From Chryseobacterium tagetis (GTDB taxonomy: Bacteria > Bacteroidota > Bacteroidia > Flavobacteriales > Weeksellaceae), in the NCBI RefSeq assembly GCF_016735585.2, contig NZ_JAERSE020000004.1, positions 1 through 64,000 of the forward strand: a DNA stretch of 64,000 bases. Reading direction: 5' to 3'. Below, one piece after another: positions 1 to 8,646 of this stretch. The notes beneath the pieces were generated by a model. It had not been told where the DNA came from and made no database searches. It worked only from the letters and a program-made list of their open reading frames with translations. Made by a program: the position numbers and the translations under genes. Position 1 is the stretch's first letter, and each line of letters opens with the position of its first letter.

Positions 1-11
1 ATTTGCGAGTG

Positions 12-318
12 CAAAAGTAAAAATTTATTTCTTACCGACCAAATGTTTTTGAAGAAAATTTTAAAGTTTTTTGATGACCTTAATCCCTTATATCAAACAT
101 TCAATCTCACTCCTGCGCTTCCCGTTTTACCGGACTGCAAAGATACAAAACTTTTTAACTCCCGCAACTTTTATTTTTAAAAAGTTTTGTTTGTTTTATT
201 CGTATCCCTAAAGTAGTTTTATTAATCTTTATGCCCACCTAAAGGCTCTTCTGCGCTTACTGATTTTCTCTCGTTTTCAGTGGGGCAAAGATAGATCCTT
301 TACACAATACAAAACAAA
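12..318 (-). promoter_or_regulatory. Three tandem leftward Bacteroidota-type promoters
   Basis: On the minus strand there are three -7 boxes: TACTTTTG at 19-12, TATCTTTG at 145-138 and TATCTTTG at 293-286. Each has a TTG or TTTG element roughly 19-21 bases upstream (43-40, 167-165, 318-315). This fits the flavobacterial TTTG/TAnnTTTG consensus. Stacked strong promoters are typical of rRNA operons, so the gene served probably lies left of position 1 and may be rrs; that gene is not visible here. Nothing coding is seen in 1-551. Confidence 0.5.
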
Positions 319-539
319 CTTTGTTAACATAAAATTTAAACGGAATCCTAATTGTGGGAAACTTTTATATGTAAAAAACTGGTTTAATTATACTTAAATA
401 GTTATTGATACTTATCCACAATGGCAAAATTATTTATTGTTCATTCCTGAAATGCTTCTTGAACCGATTTTGGTAAGGGACAATTGAAAACATTCTATTA
501 TATATATGTAACAAATATCTGCATTTGAAAATTATTTTA

Positions 540-547
540 TACCTTCG
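540..547 (+). promoter_or_regulatory. Probable -7 box of the tyrA leader
   Basis: TACCTTCG at 540-547 matches TAnnTTTG at seven of eight positions and sits just before the ATG of the leader peptide. The -33 element is weak (TCTG at 518-521, or TTTG at 524-527 with short spacing). If used, transcription would start very near the leader ATG. Confidence 0.4.
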
Positions 548-551
548 CAGT

Positions 552-608
552 ATGATTTCTAACAACAGAACATATTATTATAGAATTTTTAACTCAATAA
601 TGGGATAA
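552..608 (+). CDS. Putative TyrA leader peptide with Tyr-Tyr-Tyr run
   Basis: An 18-codon reading frame encodes MISNNRTYYYRIFNSIMG, with three consecutive tyrosine codons at 573-581 and a phenylalanine soon after. It ends 25 bases before an intrinsic terminator that in turn precedes tyrA. Arrangement of regulatory codons, stop, terminator and cognate biosynthetic gene is that of classical amino-acid attenuation as known from trp, his and phe leaders. Translation is inferred; there is no clear ribosome binding site, which is usual in this phylum. The downstream gene makes the tyrosine precursor, so the codon content agrees with the target. Confidence 0.6.
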   Translation: MISNNRTYYYRIFNSIMG

Positions 609-630
609 GGAATTCTTATATATATAATTC

Positions 631-657
631 AAACCTCGTCCTAAGACGGGGTTTTTT
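631..657 (+). terminator. Leader terminator (attenuator) before tyrA
   Basis: AAACCTCGTC (631-640) pairs with GACGGGGTTT (645-654) around a CTAA loop, followed by T residues up to 657. It lies between the leader peptide stop and the tyrA ATG, so it can only work as premature termination of the tyrA transcript. TATAGAATT at 579-587, overlapping the last Tyr codon, can pair with AATTCTTATA at 611-620 as a possible upstream helix. Confidence 0.65.
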
Positions 658-678
658 GATTTTTAAAATTAGAGAAAA

Positions 679-1524
679 ATGAAAATAGGTATTATTGGTG
701 TAGGGTTAATAGGCGGCTCAATAGCTTTAAAATTAAAACAGAAAGGCCTTGCAACTTATATTTATGGGATTGACAACAATGAACAGCACCTTAATGAAGG
801 TATAGATCTTCACATTATCAACGAGAAAGCAAATCTAGAAGATGGGATCAAAAATTCTGACCTCATCATTATTGCAGTTCCTGTAGATGCAACAAGAGCA
901 CTTCTACCAAAGGTTCTGGACTTGATTTCAGATAATCAAACGGTAATGGACTGTGGTTCTACCAAATCAGGAATCGTGGAAATGGTTAAAAATCATCCTA
1001 AAAGATCGAGATATGTTGCTTTTCACCCGATGTGGGGAACGGAAAACAATGGTCCAAAGTCTGCGATAGCGGAAAGTTTTTCAGGAAAAGCCGGAGTTAT
1101 TTGCAATAAAGAGGATTCTGCAGAAGACGCATTTGCTCTAGCTGAAAAGATTGTGTATGCTCTTGACATGCATCCTATATATATGAATGCTAAAGATCAC
1201 GATATTCACACCGCGTATATTTCCCACATCTCTCATATCACTTCTTACGCCTTAGCTAATACAGTTTTGGAAAAAGAACGTGAGGAGGAAACGATTTTCC
1301 AACTGGCCAGCTCCGGGTTTTCAAGTACTGTACGTTTGGCAAAGTCGCATCCGGAAATGTGGGTTCCCATCTTCAAACAGAATAAGGAAAATGTTCTTGA
1401 TGTTCTGAATGAGCATATCTCTCAATTAAGAAAATTCAAAGCTGCTTTAGAAAAAGAAAACTATGAATATTTGGGAGAATTGATCTCAAATGCTAATAAA
1501 ATAAGAGAAATACTTGATAAGTAA
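679..1524 (+). CDS. tyrA: Prephenate dehydrogenase
   Basis: Oxidative decarboxylation of prephenate to 4-hydroxyphenylpyruvate, the committed step to tyrosine; cytoplasmic. The N-terminal Rossmann domain shows the dinucleotide motif GVGLIGG (residues 7-13) and the conserved HPM-G segment starts at His116, matching the catalytic histidine region of the family. At 281 residues it is a stand-alone dehydrogenase without chorismate mutase or ACT domain, so allosteric control by tyrosine is probably absent; the upstream Tyr-rich leader and terminator would supply transcriptional control instead. It is followed by its own terminator and appears monocistronic. Confidence 0.93.
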   Translation: MKIGIIGVGLIGGSIALKLKQKGLATYIYGIDNNEQHLNEGIDLHIINEKANLEDGIKNSDLIIIAVPVDATRALLPKVLDLISDNQTVMDCGSTKSGIVEMVKNHPKRSRYVAFHPMWGTENNGPKSAIAESFSGKAGVICNKEDSAEDAFALAEKIVYALDMHPIYMNAKDHDIHTAYISHISHITSYALANTVLEKEREEETIFQLASSGFSSTVRLAKSHPEMWVPIFKQNKENVLDVLNEHISQLRKFKAALEKENYEYLGELISNANKIREILDK

Positions 1525-1549
1525 GTACTTACATTATTCCAGTCATATA

Positions 1550-1575
1550 AAACTTCCTTAACCGGAAGTTTTTTT
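1550..1575 (+). terminator. Terminator after tyrA
   Basis: AAACTTCC (1550-1557) pairs with GGAAGTTT (1564-1571) with a six-base loop and a T tract. It ends tyrA transcription 25 bases after the stop codon. Confidence 0.8.
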
Positions 1576-1603
1576 ATTCTATATATTCAATCTAAATTTT
1601 AAC

Positions 1604-1649
1604 TTTATTAAAATATTTTTTAATTTTATTAAAATTAATATTACATTTG
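1604..1649 (+). promoter_or_regulatory. Promoter with tandem operator before DUF2089 gene
   Basis: TTTATTAAAAT occurs at 1604-1614 and again at 1625-1635, a direct repeat with 21-base period (two helical turns). A perfect -7 box TACATTTG follows at 1642-1649, 15 bases before the ATG at 1664. The repeats cover the -33 region, so a bound dimer would block or recruit polymerase. Autoregulation by the DUF2089 protein is an inference. Confidence 0.5.
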
Positions 1650-1663
1650 TAAAAACATTTTAA

Positions 1664-1930
1664 ATGAAACTACCTATTATTTGTCCCAGTTGTGACCATA
1701 CTTTAAATGTGAGTCAGATGAAATGCCCCAACTGTACTACTGAAGTAAATGGAGATTACGAACTTCCTGTTATTCTAAAACTCAATCGTGATGAGCAGGA
1801 ATTTATTCTCAATTTTTTCTTATCCAGCGGAAGCATTAAGGAAATGGCAAAGCAGGCAGATCTCTCCTATCCTACCATGAGAAATAAAATGGATGATCTT
1901 ATTCAAAAAATCAATGTATTAAAAAACTAA
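1664..1930 (+). CDS. DUF2089 family zinc-ribbon/HTH regulator
   Basis: An 88-residue protein with a zinc ribbon at the N-terminus (Cys7, Cys10, Cys21, Cys24) followed by a helix-turn-helix-like segment (about 45-85, with LSYPTMRNKMDDL). This is the arrangement of the DUF2089 family, considered transcriptional regulators. It starts a tight cluster with a membrane protein (18 bases downstream) and a serine hydrolase (6 bases after that), so it probably controls that operon. Its own promoter carries a tandem A/T-rich repeat that may be its binding site. Target and signal are unknown. Confidence 0.8.
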   Translation: MKLPIICPSCDHTLNVSQMKCPNCTTEVNGDYELPVILKLNRDEQEFILNFFLSSGSIKEMAKQADLSYPTMRNKMDDLIQKINVLKN

Positions 1931-1948
1931 ATCAAAAAACTCATCAAC

Positions 1949-2521
1949 ATGAATTGGAAAACAATTTTCAACCCTTTTTCAAAATATAACGAGAATCAAC
2001 TTCTTATTGCAGGAATAGTATCATTAGGAATTACATTACTCTTATGCAATTTATTCGGTTTACAGGTAGACAGCATTTTTCACTACAGATATACCGATGA
2101 AAAAAGTTCATTAATTGAAAGTATTGGTTATAGTTTACTGAGCTATCTTATTGCAGTCATTATTTTTTTCATCCTCGGAAAAATATATAATAAAAGAACG
2201 AGATTGATTGATATTGTTAATACCATTTTAATTTCCCAGATCCCCGGAATTTTTATTATTCTGATCAGCGAACTTCCTATTATTAAGAACAGTTTGGAAT
2301 CTATAAGCGCAATGGCAGAAAAAAATCCGGCAACTATTTCTCCTGTAGATCTTATTGTTGTCTGTATTTTCAGTTTTTCGGCTCTTTTATTAATTGCTTA
2401 CGGAATGACTCTTATTTATAATGGCTTCAAAACAGCAACCAATAGTAAGGACTGGAAACAGATTGTCATTTTTGCATTCTTAATTATTGTTACCACCATC
2501 ACTTGTCAATTTATATTTTAA
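1949..2521 (+). CDS. Yip1-like multispanning membrane protein
   Basis: A 190-residue integral membrane protein with five hydrophobic segments (about 20-38, 62-82, 92-112, 135-160, 170-188) and the N-terminal phrase FNPFSKY seen in Yip1-domain (DUF1282-like) proteins. Encoded between the DUF2089 regulator and a secreted hydrolase in an apparent operon. DUF2089 genes are often followed by such a membrane protein, which suggests an envelope-stress or regulatory membrane module, but no biochemical role can be read from the sequence. Confidence 0.6.
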   Translation: MNWKTIFNPFSKYNENQLLIAGIVSLGITLLLCNLFGLQVDSIFHYRYTDEKSSLIESIGYSLLSYLIAVIIFFILGKIYNKRTRLIDIVNTILISQIPGIFIILISELPIIKNSLESISAMAEKNPATISPVDLIVVCIFSFSALLLIAYGMTLIYNGFKTATNSKDWKQIVIFAFLIIVTTITCQFIF

Positions 2522-2527
2522 AAAACT

Positions 2528-4171
2528 ATGAAAACCAAAACTTTATTCATTCTCTTTTTATTAAGTATTCAACAATTTTTCGCACAGCAAATAGTCGGTT
2601 CATGGAAGGGAGAATTAGATATTGAAGGAGATAAGTTTCCTATTATTATTCATATAGATAAGGAAAACAGTTCTTATAAGGCTTTACTTGATAGCCCCGC
2701 ACAAGGAGTTGAAGGTATTCCTGCAGAAAAAACCTCCTTCATCAACAACGAATTATCTTTAGAAATAACAAGCGCAAATGCTTCTTATAAAGGAAAACTT
2801 GAAAACAATATTATTTCAGGTAATTTTATTCAGAATGGAAATACTTCTCCTTTAGTTTTAAAACCTTATGATAAAAAGGATAATAAAGACTACGAAAAAC
2901 TTAAAGTTCTACAATTATCAGATAATCTTCCGCAAAGTTTAAGTAAAATTGATGATTTCATTTCTTATTTAGAGAAAAATAATGCTGAAGCGGGTGAGAT
3001 ATCAATTTTTAAAGGAGGAAAAGAGGTTTACAAAAGAAATTTTGGTGAAGCCGGCCTATCTCAAAAAGACAAAGTAACTTTTCAGATCGGTTCTATCACA
3101 AAATCGATGACCGCCATGATGCTATTTAAGCTTATTGAAAACAAGCAATTGAGCCTTAATGACAAACTTTCAAAGTTTTATCCTAAAATCCCGAACGCTG
3201 AAAAAATAACGATTTCACAATTGCTACATCATTCTTCTGGTCTTGGAGATTATGTTGTCGGAAAAAATACAATGAAATGGCTTACAGAAAAGGCTTCTGA
3301 AGAGCAGATCATGAATCACATCATAGAGCAAGGGTCTTTATTTGAACCGGGAACAAAGGTTCAGTATTCAAATTCGGGATATTATTTACTGACAAAGATT
3401 TTAGAAAAAATCAGTAAAAAGTCTTACGCAGATAATTTAAAGGAGACATTTGTACAGCCTTTACAATTGAAAAACTTTTATACCGCCAGTCAGAAACCTA
3501 CTAATGTTTTCAGTCCTTATAGCTATGCCAATGCATGGGAACCTGTGAAAGATTTTGATTTCAACAATGTAATCGGTGTAGGTGATATCGCTACCACTCC
3601 GACTACTCTAAATATTATTCTGAATGCTCTTTTTGCAGGAAAAATAGTTTCGAAAGAAAGTCTTTCTTCTATGATGCCTAAAGAGGATCGATTTGGAATG
3701 GGGCTCGCTTTAGTTCCATTTTATTCAAAAACATTTGTAGGACACAGCGGCGGAACTTACGGAACCAATTCATTGATGATTTATAATGGTGAAGATGATA
3801 TTTCAATTTCTTATTCTTTAAACGCCGACCGAATAGGAGCGAATAATTTTATCATTGATATTTTCAGCATACTATATAGTAAAGAATTTAGCTTGCCAAC
3901 ATTTTCAACTACAAAAATCACTGAAACTGAATTGAAACAATATATTGGAGATTACTCATCCAAAGAGATTCCTTTAGGAATTAAAGTTTTCATTAAAAAC
4001 GGAGGATTATTCGGTCAAGGAACTGGACAACCTGAGTTCCCACTAGAACATGTAGAAAAAAATGAGTTTAAATTTGACAATGCGGGTCTAAAGATGACTT
4101 TCTTTCCTGAAAAAGAAGAAATGCAGCTGGAACAAGGCGGCGGAAAGTTTTTATTCAACAAGAAAAAATAA
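2528..4171 (+). CDS. Beta-lactamase-fold serine hydrolase
   Basis: A 547-residue exported protein. Residues 1-20 form a signal peptide ending in FAQ. A domain of about 100 residues follows, then a class C beta-lactamase/PBP4-type domain with the catalytic Ser189-Ile-Thr-Lys192 tetrad, Tyr280-Ser-Asn and His406-Ser-Gly-Gly in place of KTG. That motif set is common in esterase or peptidase members (Pfam beta-lactamase, PF00144) rather than true antibiotic resistance enzymes. A C-terminal domain of about 90 residues completes it. Third gene of the DUF2089 operon. The substrate is unknown; a D-amino-acid peptide or an ester is likely. Confidence 0.8.
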   Translation: MKTKTLFILFLLSIQQFFAQQIVGSWKGELDIEGDKFPIIIHIDKENSSYKALLDSPAQGVEGIPAEKTSFINNELSLEITSANASYKGKLENNIISGNFIQNGNTSPLVLKPYDKKDNKDYEKLKVLQLSDNLPQSLSKIDDFISYLEKNNAEAGEISIFKGGKEVYKRNFGEAGLSQKDKVTFQIGSITKSMTAMMLFKLIENKQLSLNDKLSKFYPKIPNAEKITISQLLHHSSGLGDYVVGKNTMKWLTEKASEEQIMNHIIEQGSLFEPGTKVQYSNSGYYLLTKILEKISKKSYADNLKETFVQPLQLKNFYTASQKPTNVFSPYSYANAWEPVKDFDFNNVIGVGDIATTPTTLNIILNALFAGKIVSKESLSSMMPKEDRFGMGLALVPFYSKTFVGHSGGTYGTNSLMIYNGEDDISISYSLNADRIGANNFIIDIFSILYSKEFSLPTFSTTKITETELKQYIGDYSSKEIPLGIKVFIKNGGLFGQGTGQPEFPLEHVEKNEFKFDNAGLKMTFFPEKEEMQLEQGGGKFLFNKKK

Positions 4172-4174
4172 ATG

Positions 4175-4206
4175 AAAAACCTCAGACATAAAATCTGAGG
4201 TTTTTT
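4175..4206. terminator. Bidirectional terminator
   Basis: AAAAACCTCAGA (4175-4186) pairs with TCTGAGGTTTTT (4194-4205). It separates the converging hydrolase and serine dehydratase genes and has A/T tracts on both sides, so it can serve both. Confidence 0.85.
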
Positions 4207-4227
4207 CTATTTAAATTAAAAGTCTTC

Positions 4228-5646
4228 TTAACATTCCGGAACATTCACCGCAATTGCCAATCCTCCTTCTGAAGTTTCTTTAAAACGGTCGCTCATAGCC
4301 AAAGCGGTTTCCCACATGGTCTGAATCACCTCATCTAAAGTTACTTTTGCTTTTGCAGGATCACTTTCTAATGCAATATTCGCTGCCGTGATTGCTTTTA
4401 TCGCTCCCATCGTATTTCTTTCAATACATGGAATCTGAACCAATCCTTTGATCGGATCACATGTAAGTCCTAAATGATGTTCCATTGCAATTTCCGCCGC
4501 CATTAAAACCTGACCAACACTTCCCCCTAAAATTTCCGTCAAACCTGCTGCTGCCATTGCCGATGAAACCCCGATTTCCGCCTGGCAACCTCCCATTGCT
4601 GCAGAGATCGTCGCATTTTTCTTGAACAAAGTTCCTATTTCACCTGCTACCAATAAGAATCTTACAATATCTTCTTCGCTTATTGATTCTGTAAACGCCT
4701 GAGAATACATCAAAACTGCCGGAATCACTCCACTTGCTCCGTTTGTAGGTGCCGTGATAATTCTTCCGAAGCTTGCGTTTTCTTCATTGACAGCTAAAGC
4801 AAAGCACGCAATCCATTTATTGATATTGGTAAAATTCTCTTCAGCATCGACTACCTGCTGAAACCATTCGTCTTTATTTTTATAGATTTTATCGCCTAAT
4901 AATTTTCTGTTCATTCCGGCTGCTCTCCTTGTAACATTCAAACCGCCCGGAAGAATTCCTTCTTTATTTACGCCTTTATAGATACATTCTTTAATCTGCT
5001 GCCAGATATAAAGCGCTTCTTCTCTTGTCTCCTCCTGAGTTCTCCAGCTTTCTTCATTCATCAGAATTAAATCTGAAATTTTACTCAGTCCCAGTTTATC
5101 GCAATATTTTACAATATCTGAAGATTTATGACAAGGATATAAGGTACGGATACATTGCTTTTCAATAGATTTTTTTTCCTGACTCATAATAAATCCTCCC
5201 CCTACAGAATAAAAATCCTGAACAAGCTCAGTTCCGTCTTCGAAAATTGCCTTAAAGATCATTCCGTTCGGATGATAATCTAAAGACTTTTGCATATTTA
5301 AAATCAAATGATGGCCGTAAATAAAAGGAATTTCTTTTTCACCACCCAGATTAAGAATCTGCGTTGTTTTTATTGTCTCAATTTTTTCATCAATTTTTGT
5401 AGTATCAATAGTTTTAAAGTCTTCCCCAGCTAAACCAAGCATTCCGGCAATATCTGTTCCGTGCCCGATCCCCGTTTTTGCCAGTGAACCGAAAAACTCA
5501 ACAAATACTTCCTTCACTTCATCTATTGCTCTCTCTCTTTTTATAATTCTAATAAATGCAGACGCTGCATTCCAAGGTCCCATAGTATGCGAACTAGACG
5601 GGCCTATCCCTACTTTAATAATCTCAAAAACCGATATTGATTCCAT
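4228..5646 (-). CDS. sdaA: L-serine ammonia-lyase (dehydratase), single-chain
   Basis: Converts L-serine to pyruvate and ammonia with an oxygen-labile 4Fe-4S cluster. At 472 residues it is the fused form: an N-terminal beta-type domain beginning VFEIIKVGIGPSSSHTMGP and a C-terminal alpha domain from about residue 185. Cysteines for the cluster are seen in GGCQAEIG, LTCDPIKG and IPCIERN. Its own promoter and terminator surround it, so it is probably monocistronic, downstream of the ammonium transporter gene. The link to nitrogen handling may be coincidental. Confidence 0.93.
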   Translation of the reverse strand: MESISVFEIIKVGIGPSSSHTMGPWNAASAFIRIIKRERAIDEVKEVFVEFFGSLAKTGIGHGTDIAGMLGLAGEDFKTIDTTKIDEKIETIKTTQILNLGGEKEIPFIYGHHLILNMQKSLDYHPNGMIFKAIFEDGTELVQDFYSVGGGFIMSQEKKSIEKQCIRTLYPCHKSSDIVKYCDKLGLSKISDLILMNEESWRTQEETREEALYIWQQIKECIYKGVNKEGILPGGLNVTRRAAGMNRKLLGDKIYKNKDEWFQQVVDAEENFTNINKWIACFALAVNEENASFGRIITAPTNGASGVIPAVLMYSQAFTESISEEDIVRFLLVAGEIGTLFKKNATISAAMGGCQAEIGVSSAMAAAGLTEILGGSVGQVLMAAEIAMEHHLGLTCDPIKGLVQIPCIERNTMGAIKAITAANIALESDPAKAKVTLDEVIQTMWETALAMSDRFKETSEGGLAIAVNVPEC

Positions 5647-5675
5647 ATAGAAAATTCACCATTTTATCCTAAACG

Positions 5676-5704
5676 CAAAGATACACGATAAATTGAAAAG
5701 CAAA
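5676..5704 (-). promoter_or_regulatory. Promoter of sdaA
   Basis: Reading leftward, TTTG (5704-5701) and a perfect -7 box TATCTTTG (5683-5676) are spaced by 17 bases, and the start codon of sdaA lies 30 bases further on. Confidence 0.65.
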
Positions 5705-5734
5705 AGCCGAAGATGAAATTTCACCTCCGGCTTT
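5703..5734 (-). terminator. Terminator after the ammonium transporter gene
   Basis: AAAGCCG (5703-5709) pairs with CGGCTTT (5728-5734); the inner part is the palindrome TGAAATTTCA. It lies about 95 bases past the amt stop codon and overlaps the start of the sdaA promoter region. Confidence 0.65.
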
Positions 5735-5829
5735 CAAAATTAAAACTATATGAACTTAAAATATTATTGATGTGAATTGTCAATAGTGAATTTTGCTTCA
5801 CAAATGAATTGGCAATTTACAATTGATTT

Positions 5830-7173
5830 TTAACACATACTTTCTTCATGTTGAGACATATCCAGTCCCATCTCTTCCGATTCTTCGGAAACTCGTAAAG
5901 TAATTATACTATCTGTAATCTTATATAAAAGTAATGATCCAAAAAATGCAAATAACGAGACTAAAGCCAACGCAATCATGTGATGAGCAAATACTTCAAT
6001 TCCGCCATGAAGAAGACTTGCATTTTCACCATGAGCAAAAATTGCCGTTAAGATCATTCCCATAATCCCTCCCACTCCATGACAGGCAAATACATCTAAT
6101 GTATCGTCTATTTTCTTTAAGGTTTTCCAGTTCACCATCAGATTAGAAACAATCGCCGAAATGAAACCAATGAAAAGACTTTCTGAAACAGAAACAAAAC
6201 CACATGCCGGAGTAATGGCAACCAAACCTACAACCGCGCCAATACATGCTCCCAAAGCTGAAACTTTTCGTTTATTGATCCTGTCAAAAAATATCCAAGT
6301 CATCATTGCTGAAGCCGAAGCAATTGTTGTTGTTCCGAAAGCAGTTGCTGCCGTTGCATTGGCACTTAAAGCAGAACCCGCATTGAAACCAAACCATCCG
6401 AACCACAGCATTCCTGTTCCTAACATAACGTATGAGATATTGGAAGGTTCATGATGCGGATTTTTTCTATTCCCCACAACAAGTGCTCCTGCCAACGCTG
6501 CAAAGCCTGCACTCATGTGAACGACTGTTCCTCCCGCAAAATCCTTTACTCCAAAATATTTATTTAAAAGTCCATCCGGATGCCAAACCATATGACATAA
6601 AGGGGTATAAATAAACAGGCTAAACAAAACCATAAACAATAAATAAGAAATAAATCTTACTCTTTCCGCAAATGATCCTGTAATTAAAGCGGGGGTAATC
6701 ACCGCAAATTTCATCTGAAATAAGGCAAAAAGGATAAATGGAATAGTAGAAGCCATCGCTTTATGAGGCAACACTCCTACTCTACTGAAAAAAGGATAGC
6801 TTAAAGGATTTCCAATGATTCCGTAATGTTCCCCATCAATCGTAAATCCAATAGAATCTCCAAAAGAAAGAGAAAAACCAATGACAACCCATAAAATGGA
6901 AATCACACCCAAAGCAATAAAACTCTGCAGCATGGTAGAAATCACATTTTTCTTTCCGACCATTCCGCCATAGAAAAATGATAATCCGGGAGTCATTAGC
7001 AAAACCAAACCTGCAGCCGCCAAAATCCAGGCAACATCTGCTCCAACGATATGGCTTTCATCAAGAAATTCCCCGGTGTTCGGAAAATCAACAATGGGAC
7101 TCCAAAACAGTCCCCCAACTGCGACCAGAGAAATGATAGCAAAAGACACTACCCATTTAAGCCCTACTTTCAT
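5830..7173 (-). CDS. amt: Ammonium transporter
   Basis: An Amt/MEP/Rh-family channel-type transporter of 447 residues in the inner membrane. It has about eleven transmembrane helices plus an N-terminal hydrophobic segment that may be a signal sequence. The family signature DVAWILAAAGLVLLMTPGLSFF lies at about 46-67, and the pore twin histidines are in VVHMSAGFAAL and FACHGVGG. No glnK/PII gene adjoins it, which is unusual for amt in proteobacteria but common in this phylum. A -7-like A/T-rich region precedes the start. Confidence 0.93.
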   Translation of the reverse strand: MKVGLKWVVSFAIISLVAVGGLFWSPIVDFPNTGEFLDESHIVGADVAWILAAAGLVLLMTPGLSFFYGGMVGKKNVISTMLQSFIALGVISILWVVIGFSLSFGDSIGFTIDGEHYGIIGNPLSYPFFSRVGVLPHKAMASTIPFILFALFQMKFAVITPALITGSFAERVRFISYLLFMVLFSLFIYTPLCHMVWHPDGLLNKYFGVKDFAGGTVVHMSAGFAALAGALVVGNRKNPHHEPSNISYVMLGTGMLWFGWFGFNAGSALSANATAATAFGTTTIASASAMMTWIFFDRINKRKVSALGACIGAVVGLVAITPACGFVSVSESLFIGFISAIVSNLMVNWKTLKKIDDTLDVFACHGVGGIMGMILTAIFAHGENASLLHGGIEVFAHHMIALALVSLFAFFGSLLLYKITDSIITLRVSEESEEMGLDMSQHEESMC

Positions 7174-7278
7174 AAAATTTTTAATTACCCTATCAAAAGT
7201 AGTAATAAATTTTCAAAAACAAATAAAAAAATAAAAATACCCTATAAAAAATAGGGTTAATTTTAAATAAAATGCATT

Positions 7279-7920
7279 TTAAATGAATTCCTCCTGCAAA
7301 ATACGGGATACTTCTTTAAATTTTGTCGCAGGAAAAAGATGAGTCCCTCCTTTGATAACATAATCGGGTTTTGAGTTTTTAATAGGAAAGACAATATCTC
7401 TGTCTCCCAATATCTGTACAACTTTTGATGTTTCTTCAAATTTCCATTCAGAGATCTTTTCCACCGACCATTTTAAATAATATGGATCTTTGACTCTAAA
7501 ATATTGAAAAACCTTAGGATTTTTAGGATCAAAAAATTTTCGAAGTACAGAATAAGCCCTTGTTGTTTTTTCATTGAATAAACTTTCCGGCAAAATTTTA
7601 GGAATTCTAGTAATTTCTCCGGCTCTTATTAATCTTGATTTTTCTTTATCTGATCTTATGCTTCCCAAGATCACCACTTTTTCTGCAGGTTTCAATTTAT
7701 TGATCTCCTGCACCATGATCCCTCCAAAGGAATAGCCTAAGAGATAGAACGGCTGTGAATCATCAACCTTTTCAGCCATTCTGTTTATATAGGCCGTAAA
7801 GCTTTCATTTTTCTCAGGAATAAGCCAATCTATAAAAATAATTTCATGTTGTTTAGGAAACTCAAGCTTTTCCAACACTTTAAAATCGGCTCCCAAACCG
7901 CTTATTATATAAATTTTCAT
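7279..7920 (-). CDS. Alpha/beta hydrolase
   Basis: A 213-residue cytoplasmic alpha/beta-hydrolase. The nucleophile elbow GYSFGG is at about residues 63-68, an aspartate in GDRDIVFP at about 172 and the final histidine in GGTHLFPA near 193 complete a plausible Ser-Asp-His triad. The short cap and lack of signal peptide suggest a small intracellular esterase or thioesterase. It stands alone between two terminators or promoters; substrate not deducible. Confidence 0.75.
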   Translation of the reverse strand: MKIYIISGLGADFKVLEKLEFPKQHEIIFIDWLIPEKNESFTAYINRMAEKVDDSQPFYLLGYSFGGIMVQEINKLKPAEKVVILGSIRSDKEKSRLIRAGEITRIPKILPESLFNEKTTRAYSVLRKFFDPKNPKVFQYFRVKDPYYLKWSVEKISEWKFEETSKVVQILGDRDIVFPIKNSKPDYVIKGGTHLFPATKFKEVSRILQEEFI

Positions 7921-7935
7921 CCTACTAAAATAAAA

Positions 7936-7967
7936 AATATGGGCAACTTCTGAAAGCTGCCCATATT
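7936..7967 (-). terminator. Terminator after first YceI gene
   Basis: AATATGGGCA (7936-7945) pairs with TGCCCATATT (7958-7967); on the minus strand it is followed by a T tract. It terminates the YceI gene ending at 7987. Confidence 0.8.
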
Positions 7968-7986
7968 TAAATATTGTTAAAAAAAA

Positions 7987-8613
7987 TTATTTCTTTTTTA
8001 CCGGAACTCTGTTTTCGTTATCCAGTTTCTCTGTAGAAATCTTGAACTGGATATCCATTTCATTTTTAATGAAGTAATCTTTCAATGAAGACTGGTAGAA
8101 TACTTTGAAATCTCTTCTGTTCAATGAGAACTTAGCAGATTCAATAATAACAGTAAACTGAGTGATATAGACGTTCGCAGGGAAAGAAATTGTCTTTCTA
8201 ACTCCTTTTAGTGTAAAATCACCATATACTGTTGAATTGTATGTTCCGTTTGCTAATGGTAAAATTTTAGTTAAATGAAACGTTGCCGTTGGAAATTTTT
8301 TAACCTCGAAGAAATTGGTGCTTTTCAAATCGTTTGTAAGCTTTATCTGGTCTTCTTCAGAAACATCTCCCGCCATTAAGCTTCTCATATCAATAACGAA
8401 CTCACCATCAATCAAAACGGTTTTATCGAAATTGAATTTTCCGCTTTTCAGCTTTACAGTTCCTGAGTGAGACGTTTCCTGAGTTTTTACAACTTTATAA
8501 CCCCACCATCTGATTTCTGATGAAGTCACCTTTATCACTTTATCTCCTTTCTTTTGAGCAAAAACAAATGACATGCAAACACACATCATAGCCAACAATA
8601 GTAATCTTTTCAT
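7987..8613 (-). CDS. YceI-family periplasmic lipid-binding protein
   Basis: A 208-residue exported protein with a signal peptide (1-19, ending FAQ). The mature part is a YceI/lipocalin-like beta-barrel, with characteristic stretches SEIRWWGYKVVKT, FDMRSL-like FVIDMRSL and LKGVRKTISFPANV. YceI proteins bind isoprenoid or other amphiphilic molecules in the periplasm. A second, clearly related gene lies 78 bases upstream in the same orientation, an apparent tandem duplication. The basic tail ending VPVKKK is not shared by the paralogue. Confidence 0.85.
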   Translation of the reverse strand: MKRLLLLAMMCVCMSFVFAQKKGDKVIKVTSSEIRWWGYKVVKTQETSHSGTVKLKSGKFNFDKTVLIDGEFVIDMRSLMAGDVSEEDQIKLTNDLKSTNFFEVKKFPTATFHLTKILPLANGTYNSTVYGDFTLKGVRKTISFPANVYITQFTVIIESAKFSLNRRDFKVFYQSSLKDYFIKNEMDIQFKISTEKLDNENRVPVKKK

Positions 8614-8646
8614 TCTTTTTTATTTACAATTCAACAAAAATAAAAA

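Noticed and set aside
412..420. DnaA box TTATCCACA, possible origin
   Set aside because: A single perfect box; no cluster of boxes, no dnaA or other origin genes.
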